From Bacteroidota bacterium (GTDB lineage Bacteria > Bacteroidota > Bacteroidia > Chitinophagales > Chitinophagaceae): a stretch of DNA of 9,739 bases. A program made the position numbers and the translations under genes. Of the stretch, positions 1-7,589 are shown piece after piece (position 1 is the first letter of the stretch; the number at the start of each line of letters is the position of its first letter). A model generated the notes under the pieces. It made no database searches, was not told the DNA's origin, and saw only the letters and a list, made by a program, of their open reading frames with translations. The stretch is from NCBI GenBank assembly GCA_023429825.1, contig JAEZDC010000058.1, forward strand, positions 1 to 9,739. Direction: 5' to 3'.

Positions 1-360
1 ATGTGCAGGTTGTGTTCTTAGATTAGCGACAGAAATAGTAACGACTCCTTTTGTTTTGTTTTGAAGATCGGCATTAGGAAGTACAACGATACTATCTATG
101 TAATTCAACCCGGCTTTATTCAGATGATTTATCAAAGCCGTTTTTGCCTCGGCAGATATTGTCTCCCCTTTTACAACATTCCCTTTTTGCTCAACAGCAA
201 ACAATACTGTTCTCTTATCCGGAGCATACTGTTTTGTAACAGAATCAATATAGGATTGAAAAGAACCCCGTGAAGTAGTCGCTGTTCTTTTTGTTGAAGA
301 ACAAGCAAACAAAACGAAGCAAACGAATACTAAGAGATATCGCACAGATAAAAATTTCAA
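1..360 (-). CDS. Lipoprotein with SH3-like domain, probably NlpC/P60 family (5' part, cut by window edge)
   Basis: An open frame runs from position 360 leftward with no stop to the window edge, giving the first 120 residues. It opens with a lipoprotein signal: a basic start, a hydrophobic stretch (about residues 8-18) and a lipobox LFAC with Cys20, followed by SSTKR. Residues about 33-100 are soluble and not recognised. The visible end, GVVTISVANLRTQPAH, is the typical start of a bacterial SH3-like domain found ahead of NlpC/P60 (C40) cell-wall peptidases in Bacteroidota. The catalytic domain would lie outside the window, so the hydrolase role is inferred. The start is uncertain: TTG at 360 directly follows an in-frame TAG, and GTG at 345 would also keep the lipobox. 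It lies 13 bases after the aminotransferase stop, so co-transcription is likely. No separate promoter was seen. Confidence 0.62.
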   Translation of the reverse strand, partial: MKFLSVRYLLVFVCFVLFACSSTKRTATTSRGSFQSYIDSVTKQYAPDKRTVLFAVEQKGNVVKGETISAEAKTALINHLNKAGLNYIDSIVVLPNADLQNKTKGVVTISVANLRTQPAH

Positions 361-373
361 CTAAGATACATTG

Positions 374-1591
374 CTATGCGGTAACAGAGGATGCGCTTAA
401 CACTTTCTTGATCGCAGCCACCATTTTTTCGCCTTTCTCTTTGATCTGTTCTTCTGTCCACGTAAGCGAGATAGAAGTGGATATACATCTGCTCATCACT
501 GCATCACTGGTTGAGAAATCACGTGTTTGCAGTTTCAGCACCGCTTCTTTCTGCAAATCATTCATTGCACTTAGTGCAGTTGCCTTTTTCAGATGATCCC
601 ATTTGCGGATGTAATGCCAGTTGTTATCGAACCAATAAAAATTTCCTGCTAAAATTCCCTGTGCTTTCATTTCAGCAACAACAGCTCTCGTGATATCCTC
701 TGTTGGTAAGAACCAACTAATGAAAGTGCAGCTATCACCTGCAGGATCGGGAATCACCCTGAAAGTAATTTCTGGAAGTTGAGATAAAATGTTCTTTAAT
801 TGTTGATGATGCTTCTTTTGTATCGCTAAGAAGTTGTTCAGTTTCTTTATCTGTGCCAACCCAATGGCCGCATGCAATTCACTAATTCTATAATTATATC
901 CGATGAATGGATGAAGATCAGCACCTCTGTCAACCCCTAAATGATCATGCCCATGATCAGTATATCCATCACACTTTACATAGAGATCTTTATCATTCGT
1001 CATCACCACACCGCCTTCGCCGCAAGTCATTGTTTTTACAAAATCGAAAGAAAATGTTCCGGCAGCGCCGATAGTTCCTACCATCTTTCCTTTGTAAGTA
1101 GCACCTATGCTTTGACAAGCATCTTCTAATAAGATCAAATTGTGTTCGGCGCATATATCAACCAGTGCATCAATATCAGCCATACTGCCGCACATGTGTA
1201 CAGGCATCACACATTTTGTTTTGGATGTGATGGCTTTTTTTACAGCCTCAGGATTTAATGTGAGTGTTTCATCTACATCAACTAAAACAGGAACGGCACC
1301 TACACTCAGCACTGCTTCAAAACTTGCAACAAAAGTGAATGAAGGCATGATGATCTCATCACCATAACCAATACCTAATGCTGCCATCGCAGTAGTCAAA
1401 GCACTCGTACCGCTACTGGTGAGTTGTGCATACTGGCAACCGAATGTATCGCAGATGGCCTTCTCTAATTCTTTTGACTTCCACACACCTTTCCTGGGTC
1501 CGTCAAAACCATAACGCATCAATATTCCGGTTTCCATTACATCATTGATCTCTTTTCTTTCTTCGGGGCCAAACATTTCAAATCCAGGCAT
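374..1591 (-). CDS. DegT/DnrJ/EryC1/StrS-family PLP aminotransferase, KdnA-like (8-amino-Kdo synthesis?)
   Basis: This 405-residue protein is a complete fold-type I sugar aminotransferase. The phosphate-binding SSGTSAL lies at 59-65 and the cofactor Asp157 is in LLEDACQSIGA. The Schiff-base Lys186 is in FSFDFVKTMTCGEGG, and GYNYRISELHAAIGLAQ spans 231-247. The family transfers an amino group, usually from glutamate, to a keto-sugar. Several stretches match what I recall of Shewanella KdnA, which aminates 8-oxo-Kdo to 8-amino-Kdo for LPS: the start MPGFE.FGPEE, VHMCGSMA, the His-rich DHGHDH (212-217) followed by DRGA, IPDPAGDS, and NNWHYIRKWDHL near residues 323-335. No KdnB-like dehydrogenase lies in the window. 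The substrate is therefore inferred, while the family is firm. The ATG at 1591 is supported by the match at the extreme N-terminus. The gene is followed after 13 bases by the lipoprotein gene. Confidence 0.9.
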   Translation of the reverse strand: MPGFEMFGPEERKEINDVMETGILMRYGFDGPRKGVWKSKELEKAICDTFGCQYAQLTSSGTSALTTAMAALGIGYGDEIIMPSFTFVASFEAVLSVGAVPVLVDVDETLTLNPEAVKKAITSKTKCVMPVHMCGSMADIDALVDICAEHNLILLEDACQSIGATYKGKMVGTIGAAGTFSFDFVKTMTCGEGGVVMTNDKDLYVKCDGYTDHGHDHLGVDRGADLHPFIGYNYRISELHAAIGLAQIKKLNNFLAIQKKHHQQLKNILSQLPEITFRVIPDPAGDSCTFISWFLPTEDITRAVVAEMKAQGILAGNFYWFDNNWHYIRKWDHLKKATALSAMNDLQKEAVLKLQTRDFSTSDAVMSRCISTSISLTWTEEQIKEKGEKMVAAIKKVLSASSVTA

Positions 1592-1629
1592 AATCTATAG
1601 TTTACAGTTAATAGCTGATAATTCGGCGT

Positions 1630-1664
1630 CAAAGGTAACTGAATGTAAAATATTACATAAGCAA
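1630..1664 (-). promoter_or_regulatory. Candidate Bacteroidota promoter for the aminotransferase gene
   Basis: Read on the minus strand, TACCTTTG at 1637-1630 matches the Bacteroidota sigma-70 -7 consensus TAnnTTTG exactly. A TTG at 1664-1662 could serve as the -33 box, but the 24-base spacer is slightly longer than usual. The start codon at 1591 would leave a 5' leader of roughly 30 bases. The prediction is from sequence only. Confidence 0.38.
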
Positions 1665-1670
1665 CAGATG

Positions 1671-1688
1671 TACTACCAAGTGGCAGTA
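1671..1688 (-). terminator. Small hairpin directly after the mscS-like stop codon
   Basis: On the minus strand TACTGCC-ACTT-GGTAGTA forms a 7-pair stem with a 4-base loop, starting at the base after the TGA of the channel gene. The one imperfect position is a G-U pair in the minus-strand RNA but an A-C mismatch in the plus-strand RNA, which favours the minus orientation. No T-run follows, so this is not a classical intrinsic terminator. It may mark or stabilise the 3' end of the six-gene transcript. Confidence 0.28.
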
Positions 1689-2789
1689 TCAGTTTGTGTT
1701 CTTAGGTTGTTGAAAGATGGAAGTAATATCAAGGGTGGCGAAATCAATACCTGATTGCTCGACCAGGCTCATGATTTCTAGGTTCACCCGCTGCTTCATT
1801 TCGTTAAACTCATCATCGCTTAAAAGCATATCGGTAAAATACTCTACCAATACGACGTTGGCATTCTTTCCTGTTTCACTGAAGTATACTGAACTTTTAA
1901 CGATGTGGTCTTTCTGCAAAACCTTTTTTACATCTTCAATAAATCTTTTAAGGTCAGAGGTAGTAACTGAAAGTTTGAGTTCTAATCTAAGTTCTGCTTT
2001 ACGTTGCGTTCGCAGACTGATATTGTCTACAATGCTATCTACCATTTGTTTATTAGGAACGGAGATATAGGTTTTATCATTTGTTCTGATCCTCGTACTT
2101 CTCAAACCGATCTTTTCAACCGAGCCGGTGAAATTGTGAACTTTCACTGTATCGCCTGTAACAAAAGGCTTGTCAAAGAAGATAATGAATGAAGCAATAA
2201 GATTCTCAAGACTTTCTCTTGTAGCCAAAGCAACTGCGGCACCAACGATGCTTAAGCCCGTGAGCAGATTACCGATCTTTTGATTGAATGCAAACTTCAA
2301 CAACAGCAGAAACCCAACGATTACTAACAACACTTTAAAAAAGTCTTTGAAGAATACGATCAATTGATTGTCTGCCTGGTCATTAGTAAGATTTGCTCTT
2401 TCCGCTAGTATCATTGCAATGAATTCTATGATCCGTAAGCACAGCCAGATAAAAGCGATGATCAATGTAGCTGCTGCAAAAGATTCGATCAATTGATGTA
2501 ATGTGATCTTATAGATCGGTACATTCCAGGCACCGGGATATTTTAGTTTATCAAAGGCAATGATGATAACAAGTATAAGCAGGAAAGTTTCAAGGGGCGC
2601 AACGACCAGATTGATGAACGATTGACGCCTTACAGATTTCCCCGCTTTTGTAACCAGTCGACATAAAACGCCAGCCAGGTATTTAGAGATAAATCGTTTT
2701 ACAATCAAAGCCAATACGATTACTCCTAAAACATACAGATAGGCCTCAATGGTGTTGTCCAATAATCTATACTTCAGAAAATCCTTCAT
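1689..2789 (-). CDS. MscS-family mechanosensitive ion channel
   Basis: This 366-residue inner-membrane protein has five hydrophobic segments at about 14-31, 59-80, 101-122, 145-166 and 173-195. The last is the pore helix with the Gly/Ala-rich MscS pattern GLSIVGAAVALATRESLENL (178-197). It leads into FFDKPFVTGDTVKV (204-217) and VEKIGLRSTRIRT (224-236), the start of the conserved beta domain. A charged cytoplasmic domain follows, up to about residue 358. Family members open under membrane tension and release solutes on hypo-osmotic shock. With five predicted helices it is larger than the three-helix E. coli MscS. Substrate preference and gating cannot be read from the sequence. The ATG at 2789 follows the stop of the upstream gene by 8 bases, so it is the last gene of the six-gene run. 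No separate promoter was seen. Confidence 0.93.
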   Translation of the reverse strand: MKDFLKYRLLDNTIEAYLYVLGVIVLALIVKRFISKYLAGVLCRLVTKAGKSVRRQSFINLVVAPLETFLLILVIIIAFDKLKYPGAWNVPIYKITLHQLIESFAAATLIIAFIWLCLRIIEFIAMILAERANLTNDQADNQLIVFFKDFFKVLLVIVGFLLLLKFAFNQKIGNLLTGLSIVGAAVALATRESLENLIASFIIFFDKPFVTGDTVKVHNFTGSVEKIGLRSTRIRTNDKTYISVPNKQMVDSIVDNISLRTQRKAELRLELKLSVTTSDLKRFIEDVKKVLQKDHIVKSSVYFSETGKNANVVLVEYFTDMLLSDDEFNEMKQRVNLEIMSLVEQSGIDFATLDITSIFQQPKNTN

Positions 2790-2797
2790 GCTGCAAA

Positions 2798-3610
2798 TTA
2801 ATAAGCATCATAGATTTCCAGCCGATCGGGGAAAAGAATATATGTTTTACTGAATTGATGCTGAAGTTTATAAGCCTGGCTTATATCTACAATGCATTTA
2901 CGCTTGGCGAAGCTTAACTGCTTAGGTTTTGCAGAAACAATGCACGAATCTTCTCTTCCAACAAGGCTTTCATTGATCACCTGTACATCTTTCCAGTTAG
3001 GGAAAGAATGCTTATTTCTGAAAGCGCCGTAATAATCAAATACAAACCAACCAAGTTTATTGTCGTAGAGATACAGGGATTTACTATCATCAATAATAGC
3101 AGCAGGTGACGGGGTTTCATCTAAGGATTGGCGCATGTCAGCAGATTCAAGAAGCACTTTACCAGTCTCGTCAATTTTTTTGATCTTACTATCCAATTCA
3201 TCAAACACCCAGATATTGTTATCATACGAAAGACCAATTGCTGTTGCCTGCAAGATATTTTGTTTACGCAGATCAATAGTATTTTGAACGGATAAGAATC
3301 TATCAAGCACCAAAATGGATGAAAAGTCTTTGTAGTACACCAATATTTTAAGTGGATTCGTTACATCCACGTAACTGATCTTTCCAAACCTTTTTACATC
3401 ATTGAATACTCCTGCGCTATCCCCATTGGGATTTAGCTTCTTGACCTGGTTATTATTTGTGATCAGATAGATGTTTCCGAGATTGTCTACAGAAAAATTC
3501 CGGAACGCTCCCTTTACCTGTTTATTTAATTTGATGCGAAAGGCGGTATCCTGGGCAGAGATATTAAGAGCAAGAAATAAAAATGATATAATAAAGATTA
3601 GCCTTCCCAT
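2798..3610 (-). CDS. Exported beta-propeller-like protein of unknown function
   Basis: This 270-residue protein starts with a clear Sec signal peptide (MGRLIFIISFLFLALNISA, cleavage after Ala19 before QDT), so it should act in the periplasm or at the envelope. The mature part is rich in short beta-strand patterns such as FSVDNLGNIYLITNNNQVKK (39-58), followed by LNPNGD. Similar repeats at about 125-150 (IGLSYDNNIWVFDELDSKI, then KKIDETG) and 171-193 (IIDDSKSLYLYDNKLGWFVF) resemble blades of NHL- or YVTN-type propellers. No catalytic motif, lipobox or membrane helix beyond the signal is visible. At 250 mature residues it is small for a six-bladed propeller. Its start overlaps the end of lpxH by 13 bases and its stop lies 8 bases before the channel gene, so it should be co-expressed with both. 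I do not recognise a named function. A structural or scaffolding envelope role is only a guess. Confidence 0.82.
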   Translation of the reverse strand: MGRLIFIISFLFLALNISAQDTAFRIKLNKQVKGAFRNFSVDNLGNIYLITNNNQVKKLNPNGDSAGVFNDVKRFGKISYVDVTNPLKILVYYKDFSSILVLDRFLSVQNTIDLRKQNILQATAIGLSYDNNIWVFDELDSKIKKIDETGKVLLESADMRQSLDETPSPAAIIDDSKSLYLYDNKLGWFVFDYYGAFRNKHSFPNWKDVQVINESLVGREDSCIVSAKPKQLSFAKRKCIVDISQAYKLQHQFSKTYILFPDRLEIYDAY

Positions 3611-4356
3611 TTTTTCAACTGCAGATCGTTTCCATCAAATTCTGCATAGGTGAAGTTACGTATCCAATCACCCAGATTAATATAACGACTGTTATTGTTA
3701 AGTTTAAGATCAAGTGGAAGGTGGCGATGCCCGTAAATAAAATAATCAAAGTGTTCTTTTGCAAGCACTTCTTTCGAATATATGATGAGCCATTCTTTCT
3801 CCTCTCCTAAAAATATCTCATCCGTATTGCCAGTCTTCGCCCTGCTTTTACTGCTGAAATAATTGGCTACGCTGATGCCTAGTGTTGGATGAAGCATGCC
3901 GAACAACCATTGACAAACGGGGTTTCTGAATATTTTTTTTAATGCTTTGTAGCCATGATCGCCAGGACCCAGGCCATCACCATGTGCGATATAGAATTTC
4001 TTTCCATTGAACTGAAATACTTGTGGATGATGATATAGGGCCATCCCCAGTTCTTTTTGAAAGTAATCTTTCACCCACATATCATGATTGCCTACGAAAA
4101 AATGAAGTGGAATTCCTGCGTCTGAAATTTCTGCCAATTTTCCAAGTAGTCTTGTATATCCTCGTGGAACGACTTTTTTGTATTCATACCAGAAGTCAAA
4201 CATATCACCCAGTAAAAAAATGGCTGTTGCAGAATCTTTGATCGAATCAAGAAAGGCAACTATCTTCTTTTCCCTGACAAGCGATCTTTCTTCATCAGGA
4301 GCACCAAGATGAAAATCGGAAAGGAAGTAAATTTTCTTATCAGGGGATGCAGTCAT
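3598..4356 (-). CDS. lpxH: UDP-2,3-diacylglucosamine diphosphatase (lipid A synthesis)
   Basis: The enzyme hydrolyses UDP-2,3-diacylglucosamine to lipid X and UMP at the cytoplasmic face of the inner membrane, the fourth step of lipid A synthesis. With the start used here it has 252 residues and all calcineurin-like metal-binding motifs: SDFHLG (13-18, with D14 and H16), GDMFDFW (50-56, D51), GNHD (89-92), AHGDG (124-128, H125) and GHRH (209-212). FDFWYEY and the helical insert at about 135-175 are typical of LpxH/LpxH2-type enzymes. A TTG at 4383 would add nine residues (with NETKLSNC between start and M10) and overlap the LUD gene by 23 bases. I prefer the ATG at 4356, four bases after the LUD stop, with the conserved domain starting soon after. 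Its 3' end overlaps the propeller gene by 13 bases. Confidence 0.9.
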   Translation of the reverse strand: MTASPDKKIYFLSDFHLGAPDEERSLVREKKIVAFLDSIKDSATAIFLLGDMFDFWYEYKKVVPRGYTRLLGKLAEISDAGIPLHFFVGNHDMWVKDYFQKELGMALYHHPQVFQFNGKKFYIAHGDGLGPGDHGYKALKKIFRNPVCQWLFGMLHPTLGISVANYFSSKSRAKTGNTDEIFLGEEKEWLIIYSKEVLAKEHFDYFIYGHRHLPLDLKLNNNSRYINLGDWIRNFTYAEFDGNDLQLKKWEG

Positions 4357-4360
4357 GCAG

Positions 4361-5011
4361 TTACTGAGCTTTGTTTCGTTCAACTAAAAAGCAGAACACT
4401 TCCTTGGGTCCATGCACACCTACCACTAATGTTTTTTCAATATCAGCAGTTCTGCTGGGTCCTGTGGCAAGAGAGATTGAAGAAGGAAGCCCCTGTTCTT
4501 TATATTTCTTTTTTAAGAACTCAAGCCCATCATTAATATCATACACCAACTGATCGGTGTATGCAATGCATAGATGAACCGGCGCATACACACTTGTTGT
4601 TCTTCCGCTTCTTGAACCTGAACTTAGGAGAATACTTCCTGTTCTTGCTACCAGCAACTCGCAGGTCGTAATTGAAGCATCACATTGCTTAACATCAGCA
4701 GCATCAAAATTGGTGTAGCCATTTTGAGATAAAGTATGCTTCAGCTCCGGCTCCCTGCAAAAAATGTTTTTCCAATTTCTTGTAGTAGCTAACTGGTTCA
4801 GTTGTTCTGAAAGTTCCTTTTCATCCGCACAGTAAGAGAACTTTCCCAAGAGCTTCGTAAAGTGTTCTGCAAATTCCATTTCCAGTTCATCCTGCTGTGG
4901 CTGATAAACACTGTCATAGTTTTTATCAACCTCCGGAAATGGAGCAGGCACCGGTGTTGCCAGTGCCTGTCTTATTTTTTTTAAAATATTATTTTTTGGA
5001 GATGTTGCCAC
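4361..5011 (-). CDS. LUD-domain (LutC/YkgG, DUF162) protein
   Basis: This 216-residue protein carries the LUD-domain signatures. CELLVARTGSILLSSGSRSG spans 117-136, and GPSRTADIEKTLVVGVHGPK spans 184-203. The N-terminal part begins with a helix (NNILKKIRQAL, 8-18) like that of LutC proteins. In Bacillus, LutC works with the iron-sulfur proteins LutA and LutB to oxidise L-lactate. Neither partner is present in this window, so lactate oxidation should not be assumed. It sits 23 bases after ftsH and 4 bases before lpxH in a compact run. The start is a GTG at 5011. An in-frame TAA lies shortly upstream and no ATG lies near the N-terminus, so GTG is the only reasonable choice. The role in this genomic setting is unknown. 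Confidence 0.88.
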   Translation of the reverse strand: MATSPKNNILKKIRQALATPVPAPFPEVDKNYDSVYQPQQDELEMEFAEHFTKLLGKFSYCADEKELSEQLNQLATTRNWKNIFCREPELKHTLSQNGYTNFDAADVKQCDASITTCELLVARTGSILLSSGSRSGRTTSVYAPVHLCIAYTDQLVYDINDGLEFLKKKYKEQGLPSSISLATGPSRTADIEKTLVVGVHGPKEVFCFLVERNKAQ

Positions 5012-5034
5012 GCCGCTAAGTTAGCCACACCCTA

Positions 5035-7062
5035 TCAATCAACAATTGTTTTTTCAGGTGGTGCAGAAACATCAGGCAATGAATTGTCTACATGTGGCTT
5101 CTTATCTTCAAAAGGTCTTTTACCGATCAGCTCTTCCACATCGCTTTGATGTAAAACTTCTTTATCTAAGAGTTCTTTGGCCAGCTTTTCAACTTCTGCC
5201 CTCTTTTCAGTAAGTAGTTGCTTCGTTCTTACATAAGCAATATCGATCAACTTCCTCACTTCTTCATCGATCATTTTTCCGGTCTCTTCGCTAAAGGGTT
5301 TTGTGAATTGATTTTCCTGAGAAGGATCATAATAACTCACATTACCTACTTTATCATTCATTCCGTAAACAGTAATCATAGAATAAGCGATCTTGGTGAT
5401 CTGCTGAAGGTCATTACTTGCACCGGTTGAAATTTTACCAAAGAAAATTTCCTCTGCAGCTCTTCCACCTAAAGTCATACATACCTGGTCCATCAACTGT
5501 TCTGTTGTATAGAGGTATTGCTCTTTAGGAGTGTATTGCGCATATCCCAATGCTGCAGTACCTCTTGGAACGATAGTGACTTTTAATAATGGATATGCAT
5601 GCTCTAGGAACCATCCACAAACCGCATGACCAGCTTCGTGGTAAGCAATCACTTCTTTTTCCTCAGGTAAGATGATCTTATTCTTTTTCTCCAAACCACC
5701 GATAACTCTATCAATTGCATCTTGGAAATCGCTCATATCCACTGCATCTTTTCCTTTTCTTGCAGCGATCAAAGCAGCTTCGTTACAAACGTTAGCGATA
5801 TCAGCTCCTGCAAAACCAGGCGTTTGTTCTGCGAGTTTGAATATGTTGAGTTTTTCAGAAACTTTAATGGGCTGCAGGTGCACCTTGAAAATGTCTTCTC
5901 TTCCTTTTACATCAGGACGATCTATGGTGATCTGCCTGTCAAAACGGCCCGGACGCAAAAGGGCTGTATCCAATACGTCAGGTCTGTTAGTAGCTGCAAG
6001 AATGATGATACCGCTTTCGCCGCTGAATCCATCCATTTCCACCAGCAACTGGTTCAATGTATTTTCTCTTTCATCATTACTCATGATCGCATTTCTTCCT
6101 CTTGCTCTACCGATGGCATCGATCTCATCAATGAAGATGATACAAGGAGATTTTTCCCTCGCTTGTTTGAAAAGATCTCTCACACGGCTGGCACCAACTC
6201 CCACAAACAATTCAACGAAATCGGAACCGCTCATGCTAAAGAATGGAACCTGTGCCTCACCAGCCATCGCTTTTGCGAGCAAGGTTTTACCGGTTCCCGG
6301 AGGACCGACCAATAAAGCACCTTTAGGTATCTTACCACCAAGTGCGGTATATTTTTTTGGATTCTTTAAAAAGTCAACGATCTCCATCACCTCCACTTTT
6401 GCTTCATCCAATCCTGCAACGTCTTTGAAAGTGATGTTTACTTTAGTGCCCTTTTCAAATAACTGAGCTTTTGATTTACCAATATTGAATATACCACCAG
6501 GGCCGCCGCCACCAGCTGGTCCACCCATCTTTCTCATCAACAGGATCCAAAGGCCTACGATCAACAACAACGTAACAAATGTGTTAGCTAAAGGACCAAA
6601 CCATTCTCCTTCATCATCTGTTCTTGTCTTGATTTCGGCTATACCTGGGTTATTAGTATAAAACCTGTTGAGGTTGTTATTGAAACTTTCCCAATCAGTT
6701 ACTTTAAAATCAAACAAAGGACCTTTTGCTTCTTCAGCAGTAACATTCTTGTTGTTTCGAAGTTTTACGTATTCCGCCTTACCTGTTGCTTCGGGTTTTA
6801 AGAACACTCTTACCAACTCCTTATTCCGAACTTTTTGAATCATACTAACATCGCCTTTTTGCACCATTGCAAAAAAGTCCTGGTCAGTAATTCTAACAGT
6901 ATTACCTGAGCCCCAACTATTAAAGAATTGTGCGCCGATCAATACAATTGCTATCAGCGCATATATCCAGTATATACTAAATCGGGGCCCCTTTCTTCCT
7001 TTTTCGTCTCCTCTTTCCCTGTCCGGTAGGTTCGGTCTCATATTTCTATCGTCTTGTGCCAT
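5035..7062 (-). CDS. ftsH: ATP-dependent zinc metalloprotease FtsH
   Basis: FtsH is a hexameric inner-membrane AAA+ protease that pulls out and degrades damaged membrane proteins and selected cytosolic regulators. The 675 residues show the full domain order. A basic cytoplasmic tail (1-28) is followed by TM1 (about 31-48), a periplasmic domain (50-155) and TM2 (about 160-176). A glycine-rich linker (179-190) leads to the AAA+ module: Walker A GPPGTGKT (253-260), pore loop FVG (286-288), Walker B IIFIDEID (308-315), and the second region of homology with arginine fingers R373 and R376. The protease part has HEAGH (475-479), with Asp551 as the expected third zinc ligand. The tail after about residue 645 is acidic and proline-rich. 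The ATG at 7062 lies 24 bases after rsfS. Nothing appears broken or missing. Confidence 0.98.
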   Translation of the reverse strand: MAQDDRNMRPNLPDRERGDEKGRKGPRFSIYWIYALIAIVLIGAQFFNSWGSGNTVRITDQDFFAMVQKGDVSMIQKVRNKELVRVFLKPEATGKAEYVKLRNNKNVTAEEAKGPLFDFKVTDWESFNNNLNRFYTNNPGIAEIKTRTDDEGEWFGPLANTFVTLLLIVGLWILLMRKMGGPAGGGGPGGIFNIGKSKAQLFEKGTKVNITFKDVAGLDEAKVEVMEIVDFLKNPKKYTALGGKIPKGALLVGPPGTGKTLLAKAMAGEAQVPFFSMSGSDFVELFVGVGASRVRDLFKQAREKSPCIIFIDEIDAIGRARGRNAIMSNDERENTLNQLLVEMDGFSGESGIIILAATNRPDVLDTALLRPGRFDRQITIDRPDVKGREDIFKVHLQPIKVSEKLNIFKLAEQTPGFAGADIANVCNEAALIAARKGKDAVDMSDFQDAIDRVIGGLEKKNKIILPEEKEVIAYHEAGHAVCGWFLEHAYPLLKVTIVPRGTAALGYAQYTPKEQYLYTTEQLMDQVCMTLGGRAAEEIFFGKISTGASNDLQQITKIAYSMITVYGMNDKVGNVSYYDPSQENQFTKPFSEETGKMIDEEVRKLIDIAYVRTKQLLTEKRAEVEKLAKELLDKEVLHQSDVEELIGKRPFEDKKPHVDNSLPDVSAPPEKTIVD

Positions 7063-7086
7063 ATGGTTGTAATGTATTTAAGGGTA

Positions 7087-7488
7087 TTAATCTTTATGGT
7101 CTGTGTGCACTGCATCACTCCACATTTCTTCCAGTTTATAAAACTTTCTTGTTTCGGGCTGCATTACGTGCACAACTATGTTCACATAATCTATCAGCAC
7201 CCATTGCAACGCCTGTTTTCCTTCATGCCTATAGGGCGACTCACCAATAACCTGCTTCACCTCCTGCTCCACATTATCGGCAATCGCACGGATCTGTGTG
7301 GTACTTGTCGCTTCGCAAACGACAAAAAAATCCGCTACCGCTTCCGGTATCTTTCGCAAATCGAGCGATATAATATTCTCGCCTTTTTTATCCTGAATTG
7401 CTTTAATGATGGTTTTGTAAATCCGCGAATTCTTTGTGAGCTTACTATCACTTTTCTTTTGCCGGGATTTTAAAACAGAGAGTGCCAA
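7087..7488 (-). CDS. rsfS: Ribosomal silencing factor RsfS
   Basis: RsfS binds ribosomal protein uL14 on the 50S subunit and blocks joining to 30S, lowering translation when nutrients are short. The 133-residue protein has a basic N-terminal extension (1-20), then the whole domain: LDLR (42-45), ADFFVVCEATSTTQIRAIAD (52-71), HEGKQALQWVLIDY (88-101), VVHVM (105-109) and RKFYKLEEMWSDA (114-126). The predicted start is a TTG at 7488. No in-frame ATG occurs before the domain and a stop lies about eight codons upstream, so a non-ATG start is required unless a rarer codon is used. It is the first gene of the six-gene run, with a candidate promoter at 7625-7657, leaving a leader of about 130 bases. 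Confidence 0.94.
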   Translation of the reverse strand: MALSVLKSRQKKSDSKLTKNSRIYKTIIKAIQDKKGENIISLDLRKIPEAVADFFVVCEATSTTQIRAIADNVEQEVKQVIGESPYRHEGKQALQWVLIDYVNIVVHVMQPETRKFYKLEEMWSDAVHTDHKD

Positions 7489-7526
7489 ATACGTCAGTCT
7501 TTTTAGTGGTTATTCTTTTTATTTAT

Positions 7527-7545
7527 GAGGCCAGCTACTGTCCTC
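7527..7545 (-). other. Weak hairpin in the rsfS leader
   Basis: On the minus strand GAGG-A-CAG-TAG-CTG-G-CCTC can fold into a 4-pair stem, one A-G mismatch and 3 more pairs around a 3-base loop, about 38 bases before the rsfS start. No T-run follows, so it is not a terminator. It could affect leader structure or could be chance; no riboswitch class is recognised. Confidence 0.15.
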
Positions 7546-7589
7546 TGCTCATCTCCGTTGTGTCACTCACTTGTACGTCCTGTTCTTTA

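Noticed and set aside
61..596. Plus-strand open frames at the left edge
   Set aside because: They are antisense to the lipoprotein and aminotransferase genes and show no domain.
9..1705. Repeated TTGTGTTCTTAG near positions 9-20 and 1694-1705
   Set aside because: Both copies lie in coding DNA (the SH3-like domain and the channel C-terminus) in unrelated contexts. Twelve bases with no flanking similarity is consistent with chance.
3598..4383. Longer LpxH start (TTG at 4383)
   Set aside because: It overlaps the LUD gene by 23 bases and uses TTG, while an ATG at 4356 lies just after the LUD stop and keeps every conserved motif.
5672..6466. Long plus-strand open frames (264 and 197 codons) opposite ftsH
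   Set aside because: They lie wholly antisense to the conserved AAA+ domain of ftsH. The translations are Ser/Leu/Phe-rich with no recognisable domain, as expected of a shadow of a strongly conserved gene.
7054..7473. Plus-strand open frame of 139 codons opposite rsfS
   Set aside because: It covers the RsfS gene, which is a clear family member. The antisense translation is Cys/His/Phe-rich and matches nothing recognised.
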